A DNA stretch of 64,000 nt from Pseudomonas parafulva NBRC 16636 = DSM 17004. Lineage in GTDB: Bacteria; Pseudomonadota; Gammaproteobacteria; Pseudomonadales; Pseudomonadaceae. A program made the position numbers and the translations under genes. The notes beneath the pieces are model-generated. The model worked only from the letters and a program-made list of their open reading frames with translations, was not told the origin of the DNA and ran no database searches. Location: contig NZ_BBIU01000005.1 of NCBI RefSeq assembly GCF_000730645.1, forward strand, positions 1 through 64,000, in the 5' to 3' direction. This document shows, piece after piece, positions 27,571 through 36,791 of the stretch (the first letter of the stretch is position 1; each line of letters opens with the position of its first letter).

Positions 27571-27586
27571 CTGCCTGAATGGTCAG
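27571..27586. promoter_or_regulatory. Candidate TetR/RutR-like operator CTGCCTGAATGGTCAG
   Basis: One mismatch to YTGAC-N6-GTCAG in the left arm. The right half CTGANYGGTCAGTTAA is shared with the site at 21458, which supports common ancestry or common recognition. Confidence 0.4.
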
Positions 27587-27669
27587 TTAATAATGCACGC
27601 CCCTGCGAGCCGGCTGCAACCGAGCTGCTTCCTGAGCTGAGACAATCGGTTCCTGGATGAGGTAGAAAA

Positions 27670-27679
27670 TTGTGTACAA
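27670..27679. promoter_or_regulatory. Candidate GclR operator TTGTGTACAA
   Basis: One central change from TTGTATACAA; the wider match ATTGTGTACAAT keeps symmetrical flanks. It lies 109 bases upstream of the hydroxyisourate hydrolase start, with a weaker copy (TTGTGTACAT) at 27745-27754 just 34 bases before it. Confidence 0.6.
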
Positions 27680-27744
27680 TTCTGGCTTCAACTGTCTTAA
27701 TGGCACTCGTCAGGCACACTGCGTGCGCTGTTGCGGTGCAGCGG

Positions 27745-27754
27745 TTGTGTACAT
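27745..27754. promoter_or_regulatory. Weak GclR-like half-conserved site TTGTGTACAT
   Basis: Nine of ten bases match TTGTGTACAA. Spacing from the site at 27670 is 75 bp. It is near the likely transcription start of the hydroxyisourate hydrolase gene. Confidence 0.45.
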
Positions 27755-27787
27755 TTTGCCCATTGATGAACAAGAGGCCACAAGCAG

Positions 27788-28141
27788 ATGGGACGTTTGA
27801 CCACGCACGTACTCGATGCCGCCCACGGCTGCCCGGGCAGCTCCATCAAGGTGGAGCTCTACCGCGTTGAAGGCCAGGAGCTGGAGCTGGTAAATACAGC
27901 GCTGACCAACAGTGATGGCCGCGTCGATGCGCCGCTGCTGCAAGGCGACAACTACCGCACGGGTGTGTACCAGCTGCAGTTCGGCGCCGGTGACTATTAC
28001 CGCGCCCGCGGCACGCCATTGCCGGCCCAGGCGTTTCTGGATGTGGTGGTGCTGCGTTTTGGCATTGATGAACAGCAGGAGCACTACCATGTGCCGTTGC
28101 TGATTTCGCCGTACAGTTATTCGACTTATCGAGGTAGCTAG
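27788..28141 (+). CDS. uraH: 5-hydroxyisourate hydrolase (transthyretin-like)
   Basis: A 117-residue transthyretin-related enzyme that hydrolyses 5-hydroxyisourate to OHCU, between PuuD and UraD. The active-site residues are visible: His7 in LTTHVLD, Arg45 in NSDGRVDAP, the His pair in EHYHVPLL, and the C-terminal signature YRGS. There is no signal peptide, so it is cytoplasmic. It is divergent from puuE. Confidence 0.95.
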   Translation: MGRLTTHVLDAAHGCPGSSIKVELYRVEGQELELVNTALTNSDGRVDAPLLQGDNYRTGVYQLQFGAGDYYRARGTPLPAQAFLDVVVLRFGIDEQQEHYHVPLLISPYSYSTYRGS

Positions 28142-28172
28142 TAGGTCGCTAGACGCATCTTCGTAGGTCCTT

Positions 28173-28201
28173 GCCCGCCCTCACACTGGCGGGCTTTTTT
28201 T
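28173..28201 (+). terminator. Rho-independent terminator after the hydroxyisourate hydrolase gene
   Basis: GCCCGCC, a short loop and GGCGGGC, followed by a run of seven T. Classical intrinsic terminator reading rightwards. Confidence 0.85.
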
Positions 28202-28252
28202 CGTCTAGCCCTGAAGATTGCCTTTGCGAATGTCGCGTAGCGCTGACGCGTT

Positions 28253-28278
28253 AACCAAGGCGCTCAGGCGCCTTGGTT
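28253..28278. terminator. Hairpin after the AzgA-type permease gene
   Basis: AACCAAGGCGC and GCGCCTTGGTT form an 11-bp perfect stem with loop TCAG, 14 bases beyond the permease stop. No long T-tract on the minus strand, so termination efficiency is uncertain. Confidence 0.55.
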
Positions 28279-28291
28279 ATACCTAATAGTT

Positions 28292-29641
28292 TTATAAGAA
28301 TATGAACTTGGCGATAAAGATCACGCACAGCACCCACAGGCTGGCGGACACCTCTTTGTATTTGCCGGTGCCGGCCTTCAACGCCACATAACTGATAAAG
28401 CCCAGCGCAATGCCGTCGGCCACCGAGAAGGTCAGCGGCATCATGATCACCGTGACGATTGCCGGGATGCTGTCGGTGGCTTCGTCCCAATTGATGTGCG
28501 CCATGCTGCCCATCATCAGCATCGCCACGTAGATCAGGGCGCCGGCGGTGGCGTAGGCCGGGATCATGCCCGCCAGCGGGGCGAAGAACATGGCGGCGAT
28601 GAACAGCACGCCCACCACCACGGCAGTCAGGCCCGTGCGGCCGCCGGCGGCTACCCCGGCGGCGCTTTCAACGTAGCTGGTCACCGGCGGTACGCCGACC
28701 ACGGCACCGAACACGCTCGAGGCGCTGTCCGCCTTCAGCGCTCTGGACAGGTTTTCGATACGCCCGTCCGGCGCCACCAGGTTGGCCCGCTGGGCCACAC
28801 CCATCAGCGTGCCCGCCGTGTCGAACATGTGCACGAACAGAAATGCCAGCACTACGCTGATCATGCTGACGTTGAACACACCGGCCACGTCCATGGCCAT
28901 CCAGGTAGGGGCCAGGCTTGGCGGCATCGAGACCACGCCGCCAAACTTCACCAGGCCCAGGCCCCAGCCCGCCAAGGTAACGCCGATGATGCTGATCAGA
29001 ATGGCGCCGAACACCCGCTTGTAGCTGAGGATGGCGATCAGCAGGAAGCACACGGCCGCCAGCAGCGGCGCCGGTTCGTGCAACGAGCCCAGCTTGATCA
29101 GTGTGGATGGGCTGGCAACGATGATGCCGGCGGTTTTCAGGCCGATCAGCCCGAGAAACAGGCCCACGCCCGCACCCATGGCGTGGCGCAGGCTCACAGG
29201 AATGCTGTTGAGCAGCCATTCGCGCACCCTGGACAGGGTCAGGAACATGAACAGCACGCCTGACACAAATACCGCGCCCAGCGCCGTTTCCCAGTTGTAG
29301 CCCATGGTGCCGACCACGGTGTAGGTGAAGAAGGCATTCAGGCCCATGCCAGGCGCCAGGCCAACCGGCCAGTTGGCGTACAGGCCCATCAGCAGGCAGC
29401 CCAATGCGGCGGCGATGCAGGTGGCGACAAACGCCGCACCGTGGTCGATGCCGGCGTCGGCCATGATGTTGGGGTTGACGAAGATGATGTAGGCCATGGT
29501 GATGAACGTGGTCACCCCGGCGATAAGCTCGGTTCTGACGGTACTGCCGTGCTGCCTGAGTTTGAAGATGCGCTCCAGCCAGCCCGTTTCGCGGGGCGGT
29601 GCAGCATCCAGCAGGGGGGCTTCGGATTTGCGGCTTTCCAC
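28292..29641 (-). CDS. NCS2/AzgA family adenine/guanine/hypoxanthine permease
   Basis: A 449-residue inner-membrane permease of the AzgA branch (GhxP/PurP-like). Conserved parts are RTELIAGVTTFITMAYIIFVNP, VGLAPGMGLNAFFTY, FLFVHMFDTAGTLMGVA and SYVESAAGVAAGGRTGLTAVV. It would import purine bases for GuaD and XdhABC. Between it and gclR lie the TTGACC-type palindrome (29740-29755) and TTTGTGTACAAA (29779-29790), so it is a likely target of both regulators. Confidence 0.93.
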   Translation of the reverse strand: MESRKSEAPLLDAAPPRETGWLERIFKLRQHGSTVRTELIAGVTTFITMAYIIFVNPNIMADAGIDHGAAFVATCIAAALGCLLMGLYANWPVGLAPGMGLNAFFTYTVVGTMGYNWETALGAVFVSGVLFMFLTLSRVREWLLNSIPVSLRHAMGAGVGLFLGLIGLKTAGIIVASPSTLIKLGSLHEPAPLLAAVCFLLIAILSYKRVFGAILISIIGVTLAGWGLGLVKFGGVVSMPPSLAPTWMAMDVAGVFNVSMISVVLAFLFVHMFDTAGTLMGVAQRANLVAPDGRIENLSRALKADSASSVFGAVVGVPPVTSYVESAAGVAAGGRTGLTAVVVGVLFIAAMFFAPLAGMIPAYATAGALIYVAMLMMGSMAHINWDEATDSIPAIVTVIMMPLTFSVADGIALGFISYVALKAGTGKYKEVSASLWVLCVIFIAKFIFL

Positions 29642-29739
29642 AGCGAGTACTCCTCAAGTCTTTCTTGTTGTTATGGAGCCCGTTGTCCTGAGCAATGCAC
29701 TTGGCGGCTCCGAGAGGGGTGGCAGTCACCGGTTTTTTG

Positions 29740-29755
29740 TTGACCTATAGGTCAG
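29740..29755. promoter_or_regulatory. Candidate TetR/RutR-like operator TTGACCTATAGGTCAG
   Basis: The inner 14 bases TGACCTATAGGTCA are a perfect palindrome, and the best match here to the RutR box TTGACCAnnTGGTCA. It lies about 100 bases upstream of the AzgA permease. GGAAA follows, as it does at the xdhA site (36792). Confidence 0.55.
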
Positions 29756-29778
29756 GAAACTGACAGGGCGATTATGCG

Positions 29779-29790
29779 TTTGTGTACAAA
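29779..29790. promoter_or_regulatory. Candidate GclR operator TTTGTGTACAAA
   Basis: Twelve-base near-perfect palindrome between the permease and gclR, with the TTGT.TACAA core. A partial copy, CTGTGTACAA, lies at 29879-29888, 34 bases before the gclR start, consistent with autoregulation. Confidence 0.62.
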
Positions 29791-29921
29791 GAATGCAAAT
29801 ACTGTTTTTTATTTTGTATGCGCAGTGCGCCGTACATTCGCTATATGCGCAAAAGGCCACCTGCAGAAACGGCTCAGCCTGTGTACAATGACGCCATACC
29901 TTCCTTCATGCTCGAGCGCCC

Positions 29922-30677
29922 ATGAACGACCAGCTGCAACCTCTGAAAAAACCTGCGCGTGCCGGCAAGGCCGGCCGCAGTGGCACCCAGGACGACATCG
30001 TCTACGCGCACATTTTCGAGGCCATCCTGGAGCAGCGCCTGGCGCCGGGCACCAAGTTGAGCGAGGAAGCCCTGGGCGAAATCTTCGGCGTCAGCCGCAC
30101 CATTATCCGCCGCGCCCTGTCTCGTCTGGCCCACGAAAGCGTGGTGCTGCTACGGCCCAACCGCGGCGCAGTGGTGGCCAGCCCCACGGTGGAGGAGGCG
30201 CGCCAGGTGTTTTTCTCGCGGCGCATGGTGGAACGGGCCATCACCGAACTGGCGGTACAGCACGCCACCGCCGAACAACTGGCCGAGCTGCGCCACATGG
30301 TGCGTGAAGAGCGCGACAGCTTTTCCCGGGGTGATCGCGGCGCAGGTATTCGCCTGTCCGGCGAATTCCACCTCAAGCTGGCCGAAGCTGCAGGCAATGC
30401 GCCGTTGGTGAGCTTCCAGCGCAGCCTGGTATCGCAAACCTCGCTGATCATCGCCCAGTACGAAAGCGGCAACCGTTCGCATTGTTCGTACGACGAACAC
30501 ATGCAACTGATCGATGCCATCGAGGCGCGCGATGCGGCCCAGGTGGTGAGCCTGATGATGCACCACATGGATCACATCGACAGCAAGCTGAACCTGGACG
30601 AAGAAAGCGCCTCGGACGACCTGCATGCGGTGTTCTCCCATTTGCTGAAGAAACCCAAGGTGGCAGCCAAAGGCTGA
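29922..30677 (+). CDS. gclR: GntR/FadR family regulator of glyoxylate and purine genes
   Basis: A 251-residue regulator with an N-terminal winged helix (about residues 25-95: AILEQRLAPGTKLSEEALGEIFGVSRTIIRRALSRLA) and an all-helical FCD domain with metal-ligand-type residues (EFHLKLAEAAGN, DEHMQLIDAI, MMHHMDHI). The position in the purine cluster matches the P. putida regulator named GclR, known to repress the glyoxylate carboligase pathway. FadR-type proteins bind TNGT..ACNA; the repeated TTGTATACAA sites fit. It is convergent with guaD 15 bases away. Confidence 0.85.
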   Translation: MNDQLQPLKKPARAGKAGRSGTQDDIVYAHIFEAILEQRLAPGTKLSEEALGEIFGVSRTIIRRALSRLAHESVVLLRPNRGAVVASPTVEEARQVFFSRRMVERAITELAVQHATAEQLAELRHMVREERDSFSRGDRGAGIRLSGEFHLKLAEAAGNAPLVSFQRSLVSQTSLIIAQYESGNRSHCSYDEHMQLIDAIEARDAAQVVSLMMHHMDHIDSKLNLDEESASDDLHAVFSHLLKKPKVAAKG

Positions 30678-30692
30678 CACCTTGCGGGTGCA

Positions 30693-32003
30693 TCAGGCAT
30701 CGCGGTGATGCACGCAGCGCCCCGCTGCGTAGGTTTCGCGAATGGTGCGGTCATCGCCCAGGGTGGTGAGCACGAACAATGTTTCCTCGATGCTCTTGGA
30801 CTGCTGGATCCGGTAGTCCAGCAGTGGCGTGGCCTTGTAGTCCAGCACCACGAAGTCCGCGTCGTTACCCGGGCGCAGGCTGCCGATCCGGTCGTCCAGG
30901 CGCAGCGCGCGGGCACCGCCCAGGGTGGCCAGGTACAGCGATTTGTACGGGTGCAGGCGCGCGCCCTGCAGCTGCATCACCTTGTAGGCCTCATTCAGGG
31001 TGTTGAGCAGGGAGAAACTGGTGCCGGCACCCACGTCGGTACCCAGCCCCACGTTGACCTTGAAGCGCTCGGCCTGGGGCAGGTTGAACAGGCCGCTGCC
31101 CAGGAACAGGTTGGAGGTTGGGCAGAACGCCAATGCCGAGCCGGTGTCTGCCAGGCGCTGGCATTCTTCGTCGCACAGGTGCACGCCATGGGCAAAGACC
31201 GAGCGCTCGCCCAGCAGCTCGAAGTGGTCGTACACATCCAGGTAGCCTTTCTGTTCCGGGAACAGCGATTTTACCCAGTCGATTTCCTTCAGGTTTTCCG
31301 ACAGGTGCGTGTGCAGGTACACCCCAGGGTGCTCCTTGAGCAGCCGCCCGGCCATGGCCAGTTGCTCGGGCGTGCTGGTCGGCGCGAAGCGGGGGGTAAC
31401 CGCGTAGTGCAGGCGGCCCTTGCCGTGCCAGCGCTCGATCAGTGCCTTGCTCTGGGCATAACCCGACTCGGCGGTGTCGGTGAGGTAGTCCGGTGCGTTG
31501 CGGTCCATCATCACTTTGCCGGCAATCAGGCGCAGGTCCAGGCGTTCTGCTTCTTCGAACAGGGCATTGACCGATTCAGGGTGCACGCTGCCGAACACCA
31601 GCGCGGTGGTGGTGCCATTACGCAGCAGCTCCTTCAGGAAGATTTTCGCGACGTTATCGGCGTGGCCCTTGTCGGCGAACTGCTTTTCACAGGGGAAGGT
31701 GTAGGTGTTCAGCCAGTCCAGCAGCTGCTCGCCGTAGGAGCCGATCATGCCGGTCTGCGGGAAGTGGATATGGGTATCGATGAAGCCCGGGGTGATCAAC
31801 GCGTCCGGGTAGTGCTCCACCGGCATGTCGGCCGGCAGGGTCGGCAGCAGGTCGGCAGCGTGGCCCACGGCGCTGATGCGCCCCTGGTCGACCACCAGCA
31901 GGCCATCTTCGAAGTACGCGTGGGAGGCCTCCAGGCCGACCTCCGCGGGGTCGGCGATGCTGTGCAGGATGGCGGCACGGTAGGCTTTGCGGGTAACGGT
32001 CAT
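30693..32003 (-). CDS. guaD: Guanine deaminase
   Basis: A 436-residue amidohydrolase that converts guanine to xanthine. Metal ligands are in PGFIDTHIHFPQ, HTHLSEN, FAHGVHL and GTDVGAGTS, and the guanine-deaminase-specific segment IGSYGEQLLDWLNTYTFPCE is present. It is downstream of xdhC by 10 bases, the last gene of xdhA-xdhB-xdhC-guaD, so the operon handles both guanine and hypoxanthine/xanthine. Confidence 0.96.
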   Translation of the reverse strand: MTVTRKAYRAAILHSIADPAEVGLEASHAYFEDGLLVVDQGRISAVGHAADLLPTLPADMPVEHYPDALITPGFIDTHIHFPQTGMIGSYGEQLLDWLNTYTFPCEKQFADKGHADNVAKIFLKELLRNGTTTALVFGSVHPESVNALFEEAERLDLRLIAGKVMMDRNAPDYLTDTAESGYAQSKALIERWHGKGRLHYAVTPRFAPTSTPEQLAMAGRLLKEHPGVYLHTHLSENLKEIDWVKSLFPEQKGYLDVYDHFELLGERSVFAHGVHLCDEECQRLADTGSALAFCPTSNLFLGSGLFNLPQAERFKVNVGLGTDVGAGTSFSLLNTLNEAYKVMQLQGARLHPYKSLYLATLGGARALRLDDRIGSLRPGNDADFVVLDYKATPLLDYRIQQSKSIEETLFVLTTLGDDRTIRETYAAGRCVHHRDA

Positions 32004-32013
32004 ATCTCACTCG

Positions 32014-32859
32014 TCAAATAGCTTGGCTGCGCCGGGAGGGCGGCAGCAACTGGGCAATGGGGCCGGCATTGGCGGCAGCGTCGTGCTGGCCGAAGCGGGC
32101 GTTGTAGGTGGCGATGATTTCGCCGGCGATGGACACGGCAATCTCGATCGGCAGCTTGCCTTTGACCTCGGCCAGGCCCATCGGGCAGCGCATGCGCGCG
32201 ATCACCGCAGGGTCATGGCCGCGCTCGCGCAGGCGATGCTCGAACTTCACACGCTTGGTTTTCGAGCCAATCAGGCCGAACCAGGTGAAGTCGTTACGCT
32301 TGAGGATGGCGGCGGTCAGTTCGAGGTCAAGCGGGTGGTTGTGGGTCATCACGATGCAGTAGCTGCCCGGCGGCAGGTGCTGCACTTCGTCTACCGGCTC
32401 TTCACTGACAACCTGGGTAACCCCGTCAGGAATGAAAGCCGGAAACTCCTGCGCACGCGAATCGATCCAGCGCACCCGGCAGGGCAGGGCAGCCAGCAAG
32501 GGTACCAGAGCGCGGCCCACATGGCCCGCGCCGAACACGGCGATGTGCGCCTGCACCGTGGCCATGGGCTCGAACAGCAACACGGTGACGCCACCGCAGC
32601 ACTGGCCCAGGCTGGCGCCCAGGCTGAAGCGCTCCAGGTGTGGCGAGGTGCGCTGCTCGTCGAGCATCTGCCGGGCGATGTGCAGGGCCTTGTATTCCAG
32701 GTGGCCACCACCGATGGTGTCGAACAGCCCGATGGCACTGACCACCATCTTCGAGCCGGCATTGCGCGGGGTGGAGCCGCGCTCCTCGATGATGGTCACC
32801 AGCACGCAGGCCTCGCCACGGGCCTGGTGGTCGGCGAGGGCATTGATCCATTGATGCAT
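32014..32859 (-). CDS. xdhC: Xanthine dehydrogenase accessory protein XdhC
   Basis: A 281-residue XdhC-type chaperone that binds molybdenum cofactor, promotes its sulfuration and inserts it into XdhB. Visible marks are EERGSTPRNAGSKMVVS and IGGGHLEYKAL in the N-terminal domain, LGQCCGGVTVLLFEP with a Cys pair, and HIAVFGAGHVGRALVPLL with a Rossmann loop in the C-terminal half. It lies 10 bases after xdhB. Confidence 0.94.
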   Translation of the reverse strand: MHQWINALADHQARGEACVLVTIIEERGSTPRNAGSKMVVSAIGLFDTIGGGHLEYKALHIARQMLDEQRTSPHLERFSLGASLGQCCGGVTVLLFEPMATVQAHIAVFGAGHVGRALVPLLAALPCRVRWIDSRAQEFPAFIPDGVTQVVSEEPVDEVQHLPPGSYCIVMTHNHPLDLELTAAILKRNDFTWFGLIGSKTKRVKFEHRLRERGHDPAVIARMRCPMGLAEVKGKLPIEIAVSIAGEIIATYNARFGQHDAAANAGPIAQLLPPSRRSQAI

Positions 32860-32869
32860 GATGCAGCCC

Positions 32870-35269
32870 TCAGTGGTTCACAGTGTCCAGTTCGAGCACC
32901 GCCGGTTGCACGGCAGCCCCCGCCTTGCGCATCTGTTCACAGCCCCACAACACCCGCTCCGGCGTCGCCGGTGCATCCACCTGCGGCTGTACCCGGTAAT
33001 CGGCAATGCTGGCCACGGCATCCTTGATCGCACACCAGGCAGCGATGCCGAGCATGAAGGGGGGCTCACCCACGGCCTTGGAATGGAACACCGTGTCCTC
33101 CGGGTTCTTGCGGTTTTCCACCAGCTTCACCCGCAGGTCCAGCGGCATGTCGGCCACGGCCGGGATCTTGTAGCTGGCCGGGCCATTGGTCATCAGCTTG
33201 CCTTTGCTGTTCCACACCAGTTCCTCGGTGGTCAGCCAGCCCATGCCCTGGATGAAGCCGCCCTCCACCTGGCCGATGTCGATGGCTGGGTTCAGCGAGT
33301 CACCTACGTCGTGGAGAATGTCGGCGCGCAACATGCGGTACTCGCCGGTCAGGGTGTCGATCACCACTTCCACGCAGGCGGCACCAAATGCGTAGTAATA
33401 GAAGGGCCGGCCACGTGCCTGGCTGCGGTCGTAGAAGATCTTCGGCGTGCGATAAAAGCCCGTGGTGGACAGCGACACCTGGCCGAAATACGCCTGTTGC
33501 ACCAGCTGTTCGAAGCTCACGAGCTGTTCGCGCACGCGTACGTGGCCATTGCGAAATTCCACGTCTTCCTCGGTGACCTGGTAATGGCGGGCGGCGAATT
33601 CGGTCAGCCGTTTTTTCAGAATTTCTGCTGCGTTCTGCGCCGCCTTGCCGTTCAGGTCGGCCCCACTGGAGGCGGCCGTTGGCGAGGTGTTGGGCACCTT
33701 GTCCGTGTTGGTGGCGGTGATCTGTATGCGGCTGATATCCACCTGGAACACCTGCGCGACCACTTGCGCCACCTTGGTGTTCAGCCCCTGGCCCATTTCG
33801 GTGCCGCCGTGGTTCAGGTGGATGCTGCCGTCGGTGTAGATGTGGATCAGCGCCCCGGCCTGGTTGAGGAACGTGGCGGTGAACGAGATACCGAATTTGA
33901 CCGGGGTCAGCGCCAGGCCCTTTTTCAGTACCGGGCTGGCAGCGTTGAAGCGGCGGATAGCCTCGCGCCGCTCGGCGTAATCACAGCTGGCTTCCAGCTC
34001 GGCCGTCATCTCCTCGAGCATGTTGTGCTCGACGGTCTGGTAGTAATGGGTGACGTTGCGCTCGGTCTTGCCGTAGTAGTTGGCCTTGCGCACGCTCAGC
34101 GGGTCCAGCCCCAGGTACCGGGCGATGTGGTCCATCACCTGCTCGATGGCCACCATCCCCTGCGGCCCGCCGAAACCACGGTAGGCCGTGTTGGAGGCGG
34201 TGTTGGTCTTGCAGCGGTGCCCGTGCACGGTGGCATCGCCCAGGTAGTAGGCGTTGTCGGAGTGGAACATGGCGCGGTCCACGATCGAGCCGGACAGGTC
34301 GGGCGAGTAGCCGCAGTTGCCGGCCAGGTCGAGGTTGATGCCGTGCAGCCGGCCGTTGGCGTCGAAGCCCACGTCGTATTCCACGTAGAACGGGTGGCGC
34401 TTGCCGGTCATGGTCATGTCTTCGACCCGTGGCAGGCGCATTTTGGTAGGCTGGCCGGTCAGGCGGGCGATGACGGCGCACAGGCAGGCGGGGCTGGCGG
34501 CCTGGGTTTCCTTGCCGCCGAAGCCGCCGCCCATGCGGCGCATGTCCAGCACCACCTTGTGCATGGGCACGTCCAGCACTTCGGCCACCAGCTTCTGCAC
34601 TTCGGTAGGGTTCTGGGTGGAGCAGTAGACGATCATGCCGCCGTCTTCGCTGGGCATTACCGATGAGATCTGCGTTTCGAGGTAGAAGTGCTCCTGGCCG
34701 CCGATGTGCAGGGTGCCTTGCAGCCGGTGCGGGGCACTGGCCAGTGCCGCTGCGCTGTCGCCGCGCTGGTGGGTGTGGCTGTCGAGCACAAAATGCTTGT
34801 TGCGCAGTGCCTGCACCACGTCCAGCACCGGCTCCAGGTCTTCGTACTCGACGATGGCGGCCAGGGCCGCACGGCGCGCAGTGTCCAGATCGCGCGCGGC
34901 CACCGCCAATACTGGCTGGCCGAAGAACTCGACCTTGTCGATGGCCAGCAGCGGGTCACCTGCCACCACCGGGCCGATGTCCTTGAGGCCTGGGATGTCT
35001 TCGTGGGTGATGGCGATGCGTACCCCTTCGAAGGCGTAGCACGGCGTGGTGTCTATTCGCACGATGCGGGCGTGGGCCCGGTCGGCGGTACGGGCGTAGA
35101 CATGCAACTGGTTGGGAAACTCAAGGCGGTCGTCGATGTACACCGCCTCGCCGGCCACATGCTTGTCGGCGCTGTCGTGCTTGACGCTACGCCCCACACC
35201 AGTGGTGAGGTCCTGGCTGAACAGCTCGGCCATCTCGGCCTGGCTCTTGGCGATCTGATGGTTAGACAT
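32870..35269 (-). CDS. xdhB: Xanthine dehydrogenase molybdopterin-binding subunit
   Basis: A 799-residue molybdenum subunit. Residues near the N-terminus (VGRSVKHDSADKHVAGEAVYIDD) begin the ald_xan domain. The cofactor domain shows GGFGGKETQ, AYRGFGGPQGM and, near the C-terminus, GEPPFMLGIAAW with the conserved active-site Glu. It oxidises hypoxanthine and xanthine to urate. The start overlaps the end of xdhA by eight bases. Confidence 0.96.
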   Translation of the reverse strand: MSNHQIAKSQAEMAELFSQDLTTGVGRSVKHDSADKHVAGEAVYIDDRLEFPNQLHVYARTADRAHARIVRIDTTPCYAFEGVRIAITHEDIPGLKDIGPVVAGDPLLAIDKVEFFGQPVLAVAARDLDTARRAALAAIVEYEDLEPVLDVVQALRNKHFVLDSHTHQRGDSAAALASAPHRLQGTLHIGGQEHFYLETQISSVMPSEDGGMIVYCSTQNPTEVQKLVAEVLDVPMHKVVLDMRRMGGGFGGKETQAASPACLCAVIARLTGQPTKMRLPRVEDMTMTGKRHPFYVEYDVGFDANGRLHGINLDLAGNCGYSPDLSGSIVDRAMFHSDNAYYLGDATVHGHRCKTNTASNTAYRGFGGPQGMVAIEQVMDHIARYLGLDPLSVRKANYYGKTERNVTHYYQTVEHNMLEEMTAELEASCDYAERREAIRRFNAASPVLKKGLALTPVKFGISFTATFLNQAGALIHIYTDGSIHLNHGGTEMGQGLNTKVAQVVAQVFQVDISRIQITATNTDKVPNTSPTAASSGADLNGKAAQNAAEILKKRLTEFAARHYQVTEEDVEFRNGHVRVREQLVSFEQLVQQAYFGQVSLSTTGFYRTPKIFYDRSQARGRPFYYYAFGAACVEVVIDTLTGEYRMLRADILHDVGDSLNPAIDIGQVEGGFIQGMGWLTTEELVWNSKGKLMTNGPASYKIPAVADMPLDLRVKLVENRKNPEDTVFHSKAVGEPPFMLGIAAWCAIKDAVASIADYRVQPQVDAPATPERVLWGCEQMRKAGAAVQPAVLELDTVNH

Positions 35270-36716
35270 AAGCGGTCACCCGGGTTTCGATGTGCGGCGA
35301 TTGCTGTTCGATGAAGTATTTGCGCAACAGGTTTTGAGCGGCGAGCAAGCGGTATTGCTGGCTGGCGCGGAAGTCGCTGAGTGGCGTGAAGTCCTCGGCC
35401 AGGGCCTGGCAGGCGCGCTCCACAGTGGCCTGGTTCCAGGCAGCGCCGCATAGGGCGGCTTCGCAGGCATGGGCGCGCTTGGGGATGGCCGCCATGCCGC
35501 CGAACGCAGCCCGGGCTTCACGCACCACGCCGTTTTCGATACGCAGGTTGAAGGCCGCGCACACCGCAGAGATATCGTCGTCCAGGCGCTTGGAAACCTT
35601 GTAGGCGCGGAATGCCCATTCACGGTTGGCCCGCGGCACCAGGATCTTCTCGATGAACTCGCTTTCCTGCCGTGCGGTGACGCGGTAGTCGATGAAGTAC
35701 TGCTCCAGTGGCAAGGTCCGCTGGCGTTCGCCCTGGCGCAGCACAACCTGCGCATCCAGGGCGATCAGCAAGGGTGGGGAGTCACCGATGGGCGAGGCAT
35801 TGCCGATGTTGCCGCCCAGCGTGCCCTGGTTGCGGATCTGCAGCGAGGCGAACCGATGCAGCAGGGCACCGAAGTCCGGGTAATCATCATGCAGGGCGCC
35901 ATAGCAGTCGGTCAGGCTCGCGGCTGCGCCGATCTCCAGGTGGGTGGCGGTTTTCTCGATGCGCTTGAGTTCGGCCACGTGGCCCACGTAGATCATCACC
36001 GGCAGCGTCTTGTGGAACTGCGTGACTTCCAGCGCCAGGTCGGTGCCGCCAGCCAGCAGGCGTGCCTCCGGGTGCGAGCTGTACAGGTCGGCCAGGTCGG
36101 CCACGGTGAGTGGCACCAGGCAGCGCTTGTCGCCGCTGTTCAACTCCCCGGTCTGGGTGGGGGCAATGGCCTTGAGGCGGGCGATGGTGTGGGCCTGCTG
36201 CTCATCGAACTGATCGCGGCACGGTTGGCTGCAGCTCGCCTGGGCGGCATCGAGGATGGGCCGATAGCCGGTGCAGCGGCACAGGTTACCGGCCAGGGCT
36301 TCCTGGGCACGCTGCAGGTCGGGGCCGTCGCTGTTTTTTTGCAGCGCGAACAGCGACATCACAAAGCCTGGGGTGCAGAAGCCGCATTGCGAGCCGTGGC
36401 AGTCGGCCATGGCCTGCTGCACGCTGTGCAACTGGCCCTGGTGCTTGAGGTCTTCGACGCTGATCAGTTGCTTGCCATGCAGGCTGGAAACGAACGTAAG
36501 GCAGGCGTTGAGGCTGCGGTAGCGCAAGCTGTCGGTGCCATCGGGGCCGGTGATGAGTTCGCCGACGACCACGGTGCAGGCGCCGCAGTCGCCACTGGCG
36601 CAGCCTTCCTTGGTACCGGTCTTGCCCAGCGGGCCGCGCAGGTATTCAAGCACGGTCATGTTCGGGTCCAGGGCGTGCTCGCTGCGCAGCACCTGGTTGA
36701 CGAGAAACTGGATCAC
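35262..36716 (-). CDS. xdhA: Xanthine dehydrogenase iron-sulfur/FAD subunit
   Basis: A 484-residue subunit. The plant-type [2Fe-2S] cluster is CASGDCGAC...C, the second cluster uses CGFCTPGF and CRCTGYRP, and the FAD domain has LLAGGTDLALEVT and GGNIGNASPIGDSPP. It passes electrons from XdhB to NAD+. First gene of xdhABC-guaD. The upstream region holds CTGACTCAAAGGTCAG (36792-36807) and a 17-bp palindrome (36843-36859). Confidence 0.96.
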   Translation of the reverse strand: MIQFLVNQVLRSEHALDPNMTVLEYLRGPLGKTGTKEGCASGDCGACTVVVGELITGPDGTDSLRYRSLNACLTFVSSLHGKQLISVEDLKHQGQLHSVQQAMADCHGSQCGFCTPGFVMSLFALQKNSDGPDLQRAQEALAGNLCRCTGYRPILDAAQASCSQPCRDQFDEQQAHTIARLKAIAPTQTGELNSGDKRCLVPLTVADLADLYSSHPEARLLAGGTDLALEVTQFHKTLPVMIYVGHVAELKRIEKTATHLEIGAAASLTDCYGALHDDYPDFGALLHRFASLQIRNQGTLGGNIGNASPIGDSPPLLIALDAQVVLRQGERQRTLPLEQYFIDYRVTARQESEFIEKILVPRANREWAFRAYKVSKRLDDDISAVCAAFNLRIENGVVREARAAFGGMAAIPKRAHACEAALCGAAWNQATVERACQALAEDFTPLSDFRASQQYRLLAAQNLLRKYFIEQQSPHIETRVTAYV

Positions 36717-36791
36717 GGGGTGACCTCGCAGAGGATTTTATTGTTGTTGGGCCGACTCTAAGCAACACCCGTGTTTCGGGTCAATAATTTT

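Larger units (their letters stand above)
27412..27787. promoter_or_regulatory. Divergent promoter region between puuE and the hydroxyisourate hydrolase gene
   Basis: About 375 bases without a gene. It carries an unusual density of palindromes: TTGTATACAA (27487-27496), CTGCCTGAATGGTCAG (27571-27586), TTGTGTACAA (27670-27679) and TTGTGTACAT (27745-27754). Both candidate operator classes of the window meet here, so dual control of the urate-degrading genes is likely. Confidence 0.6.
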